DNA from: Planctomycetaceae bacterium | GTDB lineage: Bacteria > Planctomycetota > Planctomycetia > Pirellulales > Thermoguttaceae | DNA length: 8,495 nucleotides | Direction: 5' to 3' | NCBI GenBank assembly: GCA_015062085.1 | Contig: SUVI01000152.1 | Span: 1-8,495, forward strand | In this document: positions 1 to 6,165 of the stretch, piece by piece | Position numbering within the stretch: position 1 is the stretch's first letter | How the letters are laid out: every line of letters starts with the position of its first letter | The notes under the pieces: model-generated | Seen by the model: only the letters and a program-made list of their open reading frames with translations | Databases searched by the model: none | Told to the model about the DNA's origin: nothing | Program-made: the position numbers and the translations under genes

Positions 1-2116
1 GGCAGACCATCGAGCAGAGACCGCACTGGGCGCAGACGTCAGCCTTCCAGACCGGAACCTTGAGGGCGATGGAGCGCTTTTCGTACTGGGTCGTGGCACT
101 CGGGAACGTACCGTCCGCCGTCGGAGCAAGATCTTTCACGGTCAGCGAGTCGCCGTTGCCTTCCATGATCGTGCCGAGGACGTTGGTGATGAATTCATCA
201 GCCTGACCGATGACGCCCGGACGACGTTCGAACGTGGAGGTCGCGGCAGCCGGAACCGTCACTTCTTCCAGACCAGCCAGAGAAGCATCCACGGCAGCCC
301 AGTTCTTTTCGACGACTTCCATACCCTTCTTCAGGTAGGACTTCTTGATGTACTCTTTAATGTGGCCGATGGCCGTGTCTGCGTCCATTCCGCCGACTTT
401 CGCCAGAGCGAAGAAGCAGGTCTGGAGAATGGTGTTGGTACGGCGGCCCATACCGGTCTTTTCAGCGATCGCGTTGGCGTCGATGACGTAGAACTTCAGG
501 TTCTTCGCGATGATCGCTTCCTGAACGCTCTTCGGCAGGTGCGCCCAGACTTCGTCTTTGCCGTAGGGGCTGTTGACGAGGAACGTGGCGTTCTGTTCGG
601 CTTTCGCCAGCATGTCGACCTGGTTGATGAACTCCCACTGATGGCAGGCGACGAAGTTCGCGCTGTGGACCAGATAGGAACCCTTGATCGGACGCGGGCT
701 GAAGCGCAGGTGGGACTTCGTCACGGAACCGGCTTTCTTGGAGTCGTATTCGAAGTAACCCTGAGCGAACAGGTCGGTGTAGTTCGAGGTGATCTTGACG
801 GAGTTCTTGTTGGCGCCGACGGTACCGTCAGAACCGAGACCGAAGAACAGGCAGCGGGACACATCGTCCGCTTCCGTCTGCCAAGCCGGATCGTAAGAGA
901 TGCTCAGGTTGGTGAGATCGTCTTCGATACCAACGGTGAAGTGCTTCTTCAGCGTCGCGCTCTTCTGTTCGTCGAAGATCGCCTTCGCCATGGCCGGCGT
1001 GAATTCTTTGCTCGCGAGACCAAAACGGCCGGCGGTAAGTTTGATGCCGGTGCGGCCGACTTCTTCCAGAGCGGCGCAGACGTCGAGGTAGAGCGGTTCT
1101 GCCGGGGCGCCCGGTTCCTTCGTACGGTCGAGAACGGCGACGGCTTTCACGCTGGCCGGGAGAGCGGCGGCAAAAGCGTTGACGTCGAACGGACGATAGA
1201 GACGGACTTTAACGAGACCGACTTTTTCGCCTTCAGCGACGAGACGTTCCACGGCTTCTTCAACGATACCACAGCCAGAGCTCATCACGACGATGACGTT
1301 TTCGGCATCCGGAGCACCGACGAAGTCAAACAGATGGTACTGACGGCCGGTGATCGCAGCGAATTTGTCCATGTACTTCTGGACGATGCCGGGGACCGCG
1401 TTGTAGTACGGGTTGCACGCTTCGCGAGCCTGGAAGAAGACGTCCGGGTTCTGCGCGGTACCGCGGATGACCGGGCGATCCGGATTCAGCGAACGTTCGC
1501 GGACTTCCTTGACCAGGGCCGGGTCGATCATGGAGGCGATCTCTTCGTCGGTCATCTGGTCGATGCTGTTGATCTCGTGGGAGATACGGAAACCATCATA
1601 GAAATGGAGGAACGGGACGCGGGCTTCCATCGTGGACGCATGAGCGACCATGGCCATGTCCTGAGCTTCCTGAACGGAACCGGAGACGAGCATTGCCCAA
1701 CCGGTGGAACGGCAGGCCATCACGTCGGAGTGATCGCCGAAAATGGAGAGTGCGTGCGTCGCGACGCAGCGGGCGGTCACGTGGAACACGCAGGAGGTCA
1801 GTTCACCAGCGATCTTGAACATGTTCGGGATCATGAGGAGAAGACCCTGGGAAGCCGTAAAGGTACTCGTCAGAGCACCCGCCTGAAGCGAACCGTGAAC
1901 GGCACCAACGGCACCGGCTTCGCTCTGCATTTCGACGACTTGCGGAACGACGCCGAAGATATTCTTCACGCCGCGGGCAGCCCATTCGTCAGCCAGTTCG
2001 CCAAGGTTCGACGACGGCGTGATGGGATAGATCGCCATGACTTCTGAACAACGATGCGCGATATACGCAGCGGCTTCGTTACCGTCAAGCGTAACAAAAC
2101 GTTTGGTTTCAGACAC
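1..2116 (-). CDS. nifJ: Pyruvate:ferredoxin (flavodoxin) oxidoreductase, N-terminal 705 residues, 3' end beyond window
   Basis: This cytoplasmic enzyme oxidises pyruvate with CoA to acetyl-CoA and CO2 and passes electrons to ferredoxin or flavodoxin. The visible order matches the single-chain family. A thiamine-diphosphate domain I (about 1-250) contains IYPITPSS at 29-36, MQSEAGA with Glu66 at 63-69, Arg116, and ALSIFGDHSD. These correspond, shifted by two, to Thr31, Glu64 and Arg114 of the Desulfovibrio africanus enzyme. A CoA-binding domain II and a gamma-type domain III with GRRTNTILQ follow. The EKR motif (YEKRSIALKVPVW) comes next, then the first ferredoxin cluster, Cys695-x2-Cys698-x2-Cys701-x3-Cys705, at the window edge. 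The family is about 1,170-1,200 residues, so roughly 40% lies outside. The start is GTG at 2116-2114: it has AGGAG eight bases upstream, the family N-terminus begins right there, and no in-frame ATG precedes it. A promoter at 2186-2213 suggests its own transcript. The family call is very secure. Confidence 0.97.
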   Translation of the reverse strand, partial: MSETKRFVTLDGNEAAAYIAHRCSEVMAIYPITPSSNLGELADEWAARGVKNIFGVVPQVVEMQSEAGAVGAVHGSLQAGALTSTFTASQGLLLMIPNMFKIAGELTSCVFHVTARCVATHALSIFGDHSDVMACRSTGWAMLVSGSVQEAQDMAMVAHASTMEARVPFLHFYDGFRISHEINSIDQMTDEEIASMIDPALVKEVRERSLNPDRPVIRGTAQNPDVFFQAREACNPYYNAVPGIVQKYMDKFAAITGRQYHLFDFVGAPDAENVIVVMSSGCGIVEEAVERLVAEGEKVGLVKVRLYRPFDVNAFAAALPASVKAVAVLDRTKEPGAPAEPLYLDVCAALEEVGRTGIKLTAGRFGLASKEFTPAMAKAIFDEQKSATLKKHFTVGIEDDLTNLSISYDPAWQTEADDVSRCLFFGLGSDGTVGANKNSVKITSNYTDLFAQGYFEYDSKKAGSVTKSHLRFSPRPIKGSYLVHSANFVACHQWEFINQVDMLAKAEQNATFLVNSPYGKDEVWAHLPKSVQEAIIAKNLKFYVIDANAIAEKTGMGRRTNTILQTCFFALAKVGGMDADTAIGHIKEYIKKSYLKKGMEVVEKNWAAVDASLAGLEEVTVPAAATSTFERRPGVIGQADEFITNVLGTIMEGNGDSLTVKDLAPTADGTFPSATTQYEKRSIALKVPVWKADVCAQCGLCSMVC

Positions 2117-2124
2117 TGTAAACT

Positions 2125-2129
2125 CTCCT
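2125..2129 (-). promoter_or_regulatory. Ribosome binding site that fixes the GTG start of nifJ
   Basis: AGGAG reads on the minus strand, with eight bases between it and the GTG at 2116. It is the only good Shine-Dalgarno match near the 5' end of the gene. It decides for the GTG over downstream ATG codons, the first of which lies inside the conserved thiamine-diphosphate domain. Confidence 0.85.
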
Positions 2130-2161
2130 AAATAAAAAACACTAAAACAACCTGTTGCTTT

Positions 2162-2177
2162 GTGTATATCAATACAC
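2162..2177. promoter_or_regulatory. Inverted repeat in the nifJ leader, possible operator
   Basis: GTGTAT and ATACAC form a perfect six-base inverted repeat separated by ATCA. It begins about where transcription from the predicted nifJ promoter would start. This position suits a repressor site in the initial transcribed region. It does not match the Rex consensus (TTGTTAA-N4-TTAACAA) that I would first look for at a fermentation gene. It may be a chance palindrome in AT-rich DNA. Confidence 0.25.
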
Positions 2178-2185
2178 CATCTTTA

Positions 2186-2213
2186 ATTATATATTTTTAT
2201 CAAATTTACGCAA
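2186..2213 (-). promoter_or_regulatory. Predicted sigma-70-type promoter of nifJ
   Basis: On the minus strand a perfect TATAAT (-10) lies at 2191-2186, 16 bases from a weak -35, TTGCGT, at 2213-2208. Initiation would fall near 2179, giving a leader of about 63 bases. The -10 is exact but the -35 matches consensus at only three of six positions, so expression may depend on an activator or on the AT-rich surroundings. Confidence 0.55.
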
Positions 2214-2558
2214 GGGGGGCCGTGCCGGATTTTCCGAATTTTGTTTGACTAATAGAAAAAAACTTCCATTTCCCGGAAAATTTTCAAGAAAAAGTAAGAA
2301 AAAAATGGGATATTTCTCTCCAGACACGCTCATAGCTTCTGAAGCAAAACGCCCTGGCGGATGTAAAATCTTTGCATTTTAGGCAAAACTAAAGTGTGCC
2401 GATGCGGAAATTCACAAAGCAGGATTTTTGAGATCAAGGTTTCTCCCAGCAGCTGCCGGATGCGCAGATCAAAAACTTTCCGAGCGATCCAGTGGACCCT
2501 CTATGATTTCAGCACAGACGCTTTAGCAGAGATCTCCTACCATGCCATAAACGACTGC
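2214..2558. other. Non-coding stretch between the nifJ promoter and the hairpin behind the PEP-CTERM gene
   Basis: I see no supportable gene here. Open frames on either strand are short, lack a Shine-Dalgarno sequence and show no protein-like composition. Small symmetric elements are present: a near-palindrome ATTTCCCGGAAAAT at 2268-2281, a tight GCTTC-T-GAAGC at 2335-2345, and TTTGC/GCAAA around 2371-2387. None forms a convincing terminator or riboswitch by eye. The right half (about 2395-2558) is less AT-rich than the left, so a small RNA or a decayed gene cannot be excluded. Confidence 0.5.
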
Positions 2559-2591
2559 GAGGGAGAAACATTTGGAAGTTGTTTCTCCCTC
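2559..2591 (-). terminator. Strong hairpin downstream of the PEP-CTERM gene, probable terminator
   Basis: GAGGGAGAAACA at 2559-2570 and its exact complement at 2580-2591 form a perfect 12-base-pair stem with a nine-base loop. It lies 34 bases beyond the stop codon at 2626. Position and stem quality suit transcript termination or 3'-end protection. The following minus-strand bases (GCAGTCGTTTATGG) lack a clean run of T, so simple intrinsic termination is not assured. Confidence 0.55.
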
Positions 2592-2625
2592 AGACTCCCT
2601 TTTCGAGAACTTTTTGGTCTTTTGT

Positions 2626-4764
2626 TCATTTTTGTTTGTTTTTGCGTCGGTAGGCAGCTCCCAACGCCCCAAGTCCCAGGACCAGAAGCGTCATCGTGCC
2701 CGGTTCCGGAACGGCACTCCTGAAATCAGCGTTCGTCGTCAGGAACGCAAACGTAAAGTCCGCGTCCGCCAAAGGATTCCCCGCCAGAGCGGAAAACGTG
2801 TTGATCTCAAACGTACCGTCATCCGTCACTTCGTAAGAGATCAGACCATGGAAGGGGGCGCCGTCTTCCCCGCCTGCAAGACCAAGAAGGAGAAAACCGT
2901 CGTCTGCGGTGAGGCCTTCGCCAAGCGTCAGTTCGTAAATACCTTTCTCGATGCGCTCCACATCGAAATAGCCGAAACCGCTGTTCACGCTGCCGTCGAA
3001 ACCGTCGATCCACCCGCTGATGAACGCTTGGTCATCCGCTCCGTACGGAAGGAAAACGAGGCCGTAATTGTTCGCTTTCGCCGCACCGTCATTCGCACCG
3101 TACGTGTCGATCAGCCATGTGCCGTCCGCCTGAGGAGCCGCACTGGTGACGTGATTCCCATTATTCGTCAATCCCGTGGCGAACAGAATACCGTCTTTCG
3201 TAGAATCGACTCCGTCGATCTTCAGCGTCTGCACACCGGCCGAGACGTTCGTCATTTCCGCAGTATACACACTTGAGCGGTTCGAGAGCACGCCGTTGGT
3301 ATTCACTGTCGCGGTCATCCACTGGTCCGATCTGTTCGGGAAATAGCCGACCGAGACATTTCCATCCAACTCGCCGCCGTTTACGTTCGTGTAGGTCACA
3401 CAGGCAGTTCCTTCGTTCCAGACCTGCGCGACCGCCCGTTTGTCATTCTGCGCGACCGTCGTGATCGTCACACCGTCTGCCATGGCGATGGGCCGCCCAT
3501 TGACGTAAAGATGGAAGTCGCCCATGTTCCACTGGTTGACGGACAGGTAGCTGGAGGAGGACTCAAACGCCTGGAAGGTGATGTTGCCGTTTCTTCCTTT
3601 ATCTGTCGTGAGCAGACCGCCGGCGTAGTCTTTCCCGGCCGGGTCGTAATCGGAGCGGTAAAAGCCTTTTTCGGGAGCCGTGAGAGCGGCGTCGTAGGAA
3701 ATGAACGCGAAATTGAACGAGGAGTTTTGAAGATCTGTTGCTGTACACGTTTTTCCGCTGTGCAGGTCCACGCTGTTGATGATGAATGATTTCCCGTCGT
3801 CAGAGGGCTGCGCGAAAATGGCATTGTCCGCGTTCCAGGCCGAAATGGAAGAATCATCCAGCGAACCGGTCGTCCCGTTGATCAGAAGGATCCCGTCCTC
3901 CGGCGTGTAGTCATCCAGCGTTAGGCGATACTGCCCGTTTTTGATGATCTCCACGGAATAACCGGTCCCGCCGTAGAGGAAAGGCTGCGTCTTATTGATA
4001 TTTCGAATCGCGACGTTTCCCGTGACGGTCCCTTCCGTTCCGTGCGGAATGAAAGCGTAGTTCATCGTGTATTTACTGCCGCTTTTGTTGGCATCACCGG
4101 AATTGTCGCAGATCTTGAAATCGTACGTCCGGTCCGCGGTATTCATGTAACTGTTGATGACATAATCCGGATTCCAGCTGAAAGTTCCAACGTTCGCGTA
4201 CGGCACGGCAGCACTGGCGATGACGACGCCGTCCATCGGGTTGAAGTTACCTTCCGCGAAGAAATTTTTCAGTCCCTCAACTGCCGCAGCCGACGTGACC
4301 GTCTGTCCGAAATGGAGATTTGTCGAGGCTTTCGGGATCAGGAGAACGTTCGTGTTGTTCGGCAGCTCTTCATTTTTATCGCTGGCACGGACGGAGGAGA
4401 TCTCCCAGTTGCCGCTGCTGTTGATATTCGCGCCGGTAATGGCGAAGTCGTTCGCGTTCACCGTATTCGCCGTGCGGAATCCCTCCGCGGTATTGGTCAG
4501 AAGGAGCCAGTTATTCGCACTGACGTTCCCATTATTCACCTTCATGCTCCAGTCCGCACGGTTCCCGCCAAGCGTAACGCCCGGCGTCCCGTAGATCTGG
4601 TAGGTATACTGGCCAAAATCGTTCGCGTTTCCGGAAGTGATGGTCTCTTTTTCCTGAACGTGAAACTGCGTAATGACCGGTGACTGCGCCAGTGCAAGTT
4701 CCGCCGCGGCAATACACGACAAACCGAACAGTCCGACAGCACAATACTTTGCAATACAGTCCAT
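2626..4764 (-). CDS. Secreted PEP-CTERM sorting-domain protein with beta-rich internal repeats, 712 residues
   Basis: An exported surface or matrix protein of unknown function. Residues 1-26 form a Sec signal peptide with probable cleavage after A-L-A (26). The C-terminus is a PEP-CTERM tail: VPEPGT at 685-690, a hydrophobic segment to about 705, then RRKNKQK. Such tails are recognised by exosortases, whose gene is not in the window. Between them lie Asn/Gly/Asp-rich, beta-strand-like segments that repeat a pattern: Y-x-L-x-L, DG-[IF]-L-L-x-x-G, DG-x-[FW]-x-I, then F-x-F-A-F-[IL]. The clearest copies are about 243-358 and 573-679; weaker ones lie near 50-145, 150-240, 395-476 and 500-576. Cys219, Cys340 and Cys455 are the only cysteines outside the signal peptide. 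An in-frame ATG 13 codons upstream (4803) is rejected: AGGAGA sits seven bases before the 4764 ATG, and the longer form puts a second hydrophobic stretch ahead of the signal peptide. Some lineages carry many PEP-CTERM proteins of unknown role. Substrate or adhesin function is not readable. Confidence 0.9.
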   Translation of the reverse strand: MDCIAKYCAVGLFGLSCIAAAELALAQSPVITQFHVQEKETITSGNANDFGQYTYQIYGTPGVTLGGNRADWSMKVNNGNVSANNWLLLTNTAEGFRTANTVNANDFAITGANINSSGNWEISSVRASDKNEELPNNTNVLLIPKASTNLHFGQTVTSAAAVEGLKNFFAEGNFNPMDGVVIASAAVPYANVGTFSWNPDYVINSYMNTADRTYDFKICDNSGDANKSGSKYTMNYAFIPHGTEGTVTGNVAIRNINKTQPFLYGGTGYSVEIIKNGQYRLTLDDYTPEDGILLINGTTGSLDDSSISAWNADNAIFAQPSDDGKSFIINSVDLHSGKTCTATDLQNSSFNFAFISYDAALTAPEKGFYRSDYDPAGKDYAGGLLTTDKGRNGNITFQAFESSSSYLSVNQWNMGDFHLYVNGRPIAMADGVTITTVAQNDKRAVAQVWNEGTACVTYTNVNGGELDGNVSVGYFPNRSDQWMTATVNTNGVLSNRSSVYTAEMTNVSAGVQTLKIDGVDSTKDGILFATGLTNNGNHVTSAAPQADGTWLIDTYGANDGAAKANNYGLVFLPYGADDQAFISGWIDGFDGSVNSGFGYFDVERIEKGIYELTLGEGLTADDGFLLLGLAGGEDGAPFHGLISYEVTDDGTFEINTFSALAGNPLADADFTFAFLTTNADFRSAVPEPGTMTLLVLGLGALGAAYRRKNKQK

Positions 4765-4771
4765 AAAAAAA

Positions 4772-4777
4772 TCTCCT
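4772..4777 (-). promoter_or_regulatory. Ribosome binding site that fixes the PEP-CTERM gene start
   Basis: AGGAGA lies seven bases before the ATG at 4764. It overlaps a five-base-pair hairpin, CCTAA (4789-4785) with TTAGG (4779-4775) around a five-base loop, which contains the AGG of the site. The site supports the shorter protein start over the ATG at 4803. Confidence 0.8.
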
Positions 4778-4820
4778 AAAAAACTTAGGGCAAGGAAAAC
4801 CATCTAAAAATCCAATAAAA

Positions 4821-4848
4821 ATTTTACTTCAAAATCACATAAAGTCAA
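4821..4848 (-). promoter_or_regulatory. Predicted sigma-70-type promoter of the PEP-CTERM gene
   Basis: On the minus strand TTGACT (-35, 4848-4843) and TAAAAT (-10, 4826-4821) are separated by 16 bases. Each hexamer matches consensus at five of six positions. Initiation near 4814 gives a leader of about 50 bases. This is a good promoter placed directly after the terminator of the upstream gene, so this gene probably forms its own unit. Confidence 0.7.
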
Positions 4849-4858
4849 CAAGAGAAAT

Positions 4859-4927
4859 AAAAAAAGTCTGAATTACACCGAAAATTATTCGCAAATTTTC
4901 GCATTTTCGGTATATTCGGACTTTTTT
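4859..4927. terminator. Bidirectional intrinsic terminator behind the leucine-rich-repeat gene
   Basis: An interrupted stem is formed by ACCGAAAAT (4877-4885) with ATTTTCGGT (4903-4911), and by 4866-4873 with 4914-4921. A small internal loop separates the two helices. The stem is flanked by seven A on the left (4859-4865) and six T on the right (4922-4927). Each strand therefore shows hairpin followed by a T run. It begins 48 bases past the stop of the gene ending at 4975 and insulates it from the PEP-CTERM promoter. Confidence 0.85.
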
Positions 4928-4974
4928 CAGCACTGAACCATCAAAAATCTTCTCAAACGGGTCCTATTCGGAAG

Positions 4975-5859
4975 TCATTCTCCTTCCACTTTGGAAATGA
5001 CCTGGCATTCCGGCAGGCCGGCTTCCAGTTGTGCAGCGCCCTCCGGAGTGATCTGCGTGCGCGTCACGTGAAGGGTCTTGAGGTTTTTCAGTTTCAGCAG
5101 TGCCGGAATGCATGCATCGGTCACGGCCGTCCGTCCCAGATGGAGAAATTCCAGATTTTCCAGTCCCGCGAGCCTCTCGATCCCCGCGTCTGTTACGAGC
5201 GTTTTGTCGAGATTGAGTTTCACGAGCTGCGGCATCCGCGCGAAAACATCACATGCCGCATCATCCAGCTGCGTCGCGTAAAAATTCACATCCGCAAGCG
5301 TTTCGATCCCCGCCAGAGCCGCCGCTCCTGCCGACGTGACCTGCGTGTTGCTGACGTCCAGCGACTGGAGTTTCTGTGAGGTCCCCAAGCGTTTTAGCGT
5401 CTCGTCCGTGATCTTCGTCCCGGCAAACCGCAGCCGTACGAAACGGTTGAGATCCAGCTTTGCCGTTCCGGTATCCGTCACGTTCGTCTCGGCCATGAAA
5501 AGCTGCGTGAGTGCCGGAAGCTGCGCGATCTTCTCCATCACCGCATCCGTCACGGCCGTCTTGTCCAGCGCGAGGCTCGCAAGTGACGTGAAAGAGGCCA
5601 GATTCGGCAGCGTCTCGTCCGTGACCTGCATTCCGTTGAGCTTCAGATCCTTCAGAGCCGGCAGATCCGCAAGCGTTTTTCCCGTAAACTCCGGCGCGTT
5701 TCGAGCGTCGATGACCAGTACCTGACCGTCTGGAGTGAGACGCACTTTTGCACCGGCTGCTTCGAGCTCCGCGATTTCGGCAGCTGAAAGACTTCCGCCG
5801 AGCATTCCTAGCGCAAAAATAGAGGAAAGAGCAAGGCTTTTCAAAATACTTTTTTTCAT
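4975..5859 (-). CDS. Exported leucine-rich-repeat protein, 294 residues
   Basis: Residues 1-26 or 1-27 form a Sec signal peptide (MKK, hydrophobic core, S-L-S-A-A), so the protein should act in the periplasm or at the surface. After a short N-terminal segment (VRLTPDGQVLVIDAR) come about nine consecutive repeats of 23-24 residues, from roughly 62 to 275. Their pattern is L-x-x-L-x-x-L-x-L-x-x-T-x-V-T-D-x-x-[LI], with examples such as LALDKTAVTDA and LHLGRTAVTDA. The chain closes with GLPECQV, the LP-x-C-x-[IV] cap I associate with planctomycete repeat proteins. Such solenoids usually bind protein ligands; no catalytic domain is present and the partner is unknown. The ATG at 5859 is preceded by only a weak GGAT six bases upstream, but the signal peptide starts there. 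It has its own predicted promoter and a strong terminator, so it appears monocistronic. Confidence 0.9.
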   Translation of the reverse strand: MKKSILKSLALSSIFALGMLGGSLSAAEIAELEAAGAKVRLTPDGQVLVIDARNAPEFTGKTLADLPALKDLKLNGMQVTDETLPNLASFTSLASLALDKTAVTDAVMEKIAQLPALTQLFMAETNVTDTGTAKLDLNRFVRLRFAGTKITDETLKRLGTSQKLQSLDVSNTQVTSAGAAALAGIETLADVNFYATQLDDAACDVFARMPQLVKLNLDKTLVTDAGIERLAGLENLEFLHLGRTAVTDACIPALLKLKNLKTLHVTRTQITPEGAAQLEAGLPECQVISKVEGE

Positions 5860-5908
5860 ATCACGATCCGTTTCTAAAAAAGGGCAGGGGACTAATCATT
5901 CTTTATTC

Positions 5909-5937
5909 AGGATACCACAATTTCTCAAAAAAGTAAA
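5909..5937 (-). promoter_or_regulatory. Possible promoter of the leucine-rich-repeat gene
   Basis: On the minus strand TTTACT (-35, 5937-5932) and TATCCT (-10, 5914-5909) are separated by 17 bases. Each matches consensus at four of six positions, giving a leader of about 43 bases. An alternative pair, TTGAGA (5928-5923) and TAAAGA (5905-5900), also has 17-base spacing. By eye either could serve. Confidence 0.4.
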
Positions 5938-6050
5938 GGGACCGCCATTCAAAATCCTCAAAATATTTTCATTCCGGTCAAATTTGTGCCGGTGAGGACA
6001 TAAAAGGGCCCCAAGCACGTATGGAGTCTCTTTCTAACAGAAAAATATTG

Positions 6051-6077
6051 AAAAAATTTAAGGATTCTTAATTTTTT
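6051..6077. repeat. AT-rich hairpin upstream of the efflux operon promoter
   Basis: AAAAAA and TTAAG at 6051-6062 pair with CTTAA and TTTTTT at 6067-6077 around the loop GATT, with one bulged T at 6057. The 11-pair stem ends 14 bases before the -35 of the efflux promoter. It could be a weak two-way terminator between the divergent units, an AT-rich upstream promoter element or a protein site. The stem is almost all A-T, so its stability as RNA would be low. Confidence 0.35.
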
Positions 6078-6091
6078 ATAACTATTGTGTA

Positions 6092-6119
6092 TTGACAAAA
6101 TTTGATTTTACGATATAAT
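6092..6119 (+). promoter_or_regulatory. Consensus sigma-70-type promoter of the efflux operon
   Basis: TTGACA (6092-6097) and TATAAT (6114-6119) are both exact consensus hexamers, separated by 16 bases, one short of the optimum. Initiation near 6126 gives a leader of about 40 bases before the adaptor start. This is the strongest promoter-like sequence in the window. Confidence 0.85.
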
Positions 6120-6130
6120 CCGTTCTGATC

Positions 6131-6145
6131 GATTAATATTTAATC
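6131..6145. promoter_or_regulatory. Palindrome just downstream of the efflux promoter, candidate repressor operator
   Basis: GATTAA-TAT-TTAATC is a perfect 15-base inverted repeat beginning about five bases after the expected transcription start. A repressor bound here would block initiation or clearance from the strong promoter, as TetR- and MarR-type regulators do at many efflux operons. No regulator gene is in the window, so the binding protein is unknown. Confidence 0.45.
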
Positions 6146-6165
6146 ATTATTCAGGAGATAAATAT

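Noticed and set aside
362..2047. Plus-strand open frame of 561 codons opposite nifJ
   Set aside because: It lies entirely antisense to a gene whose protein matches the pyruvate:ferredoxin oxidoreductase family throughout. The translation is rich in Arg, Asp, Val and Phe without domain patterns, as expected of a mirror frame in GC-rich coding DNA, and it has no ribosome site.
2276..2285. GAAAATTTTC palindrome in the intergenic gap
   Set aside because: Ten-base A/T-rich palindromes are expected by chance in DNA of this composition, and it sits at no meaningful distance from a promoter.
2196..2334. Minus-strand small open frame of about 45 codons upstream of nifJ, considered as a leader peptide
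   Set aside because: No ribosome site precedes its ATG, it ends inside the predicted nifJ promoter rather than in the transcribed leader, and its Phe/Leu/Lys content reflects poly-A/T tracts.
2155..2382. Plus-strand open frame of 75 codons in the nifJ upstream gap
   Set aside because: It overlaps the nifJ promoter on the opposite strand, has no Shine-Dalgarno sequence, and its composition follows the local AT-rich DNA.
4042..4683. Plus-strand open frame of 213 codons opposite the PEP-CTERM gene
   Set aside because: It is antisense to a gene confirmed by both a signal peptide and a sorting tail, and the translation shows no family features.
4765..4803. Longer N-terminus for the PEP-CTERM protein, starting at the ATG at 4803
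   Set aside because: The predicted transcript start is only about 11 bases upstream, leaving little room for a ribosome site. The good AGGAGA site and a normal signal peptide both belong to the ATG at 4764.
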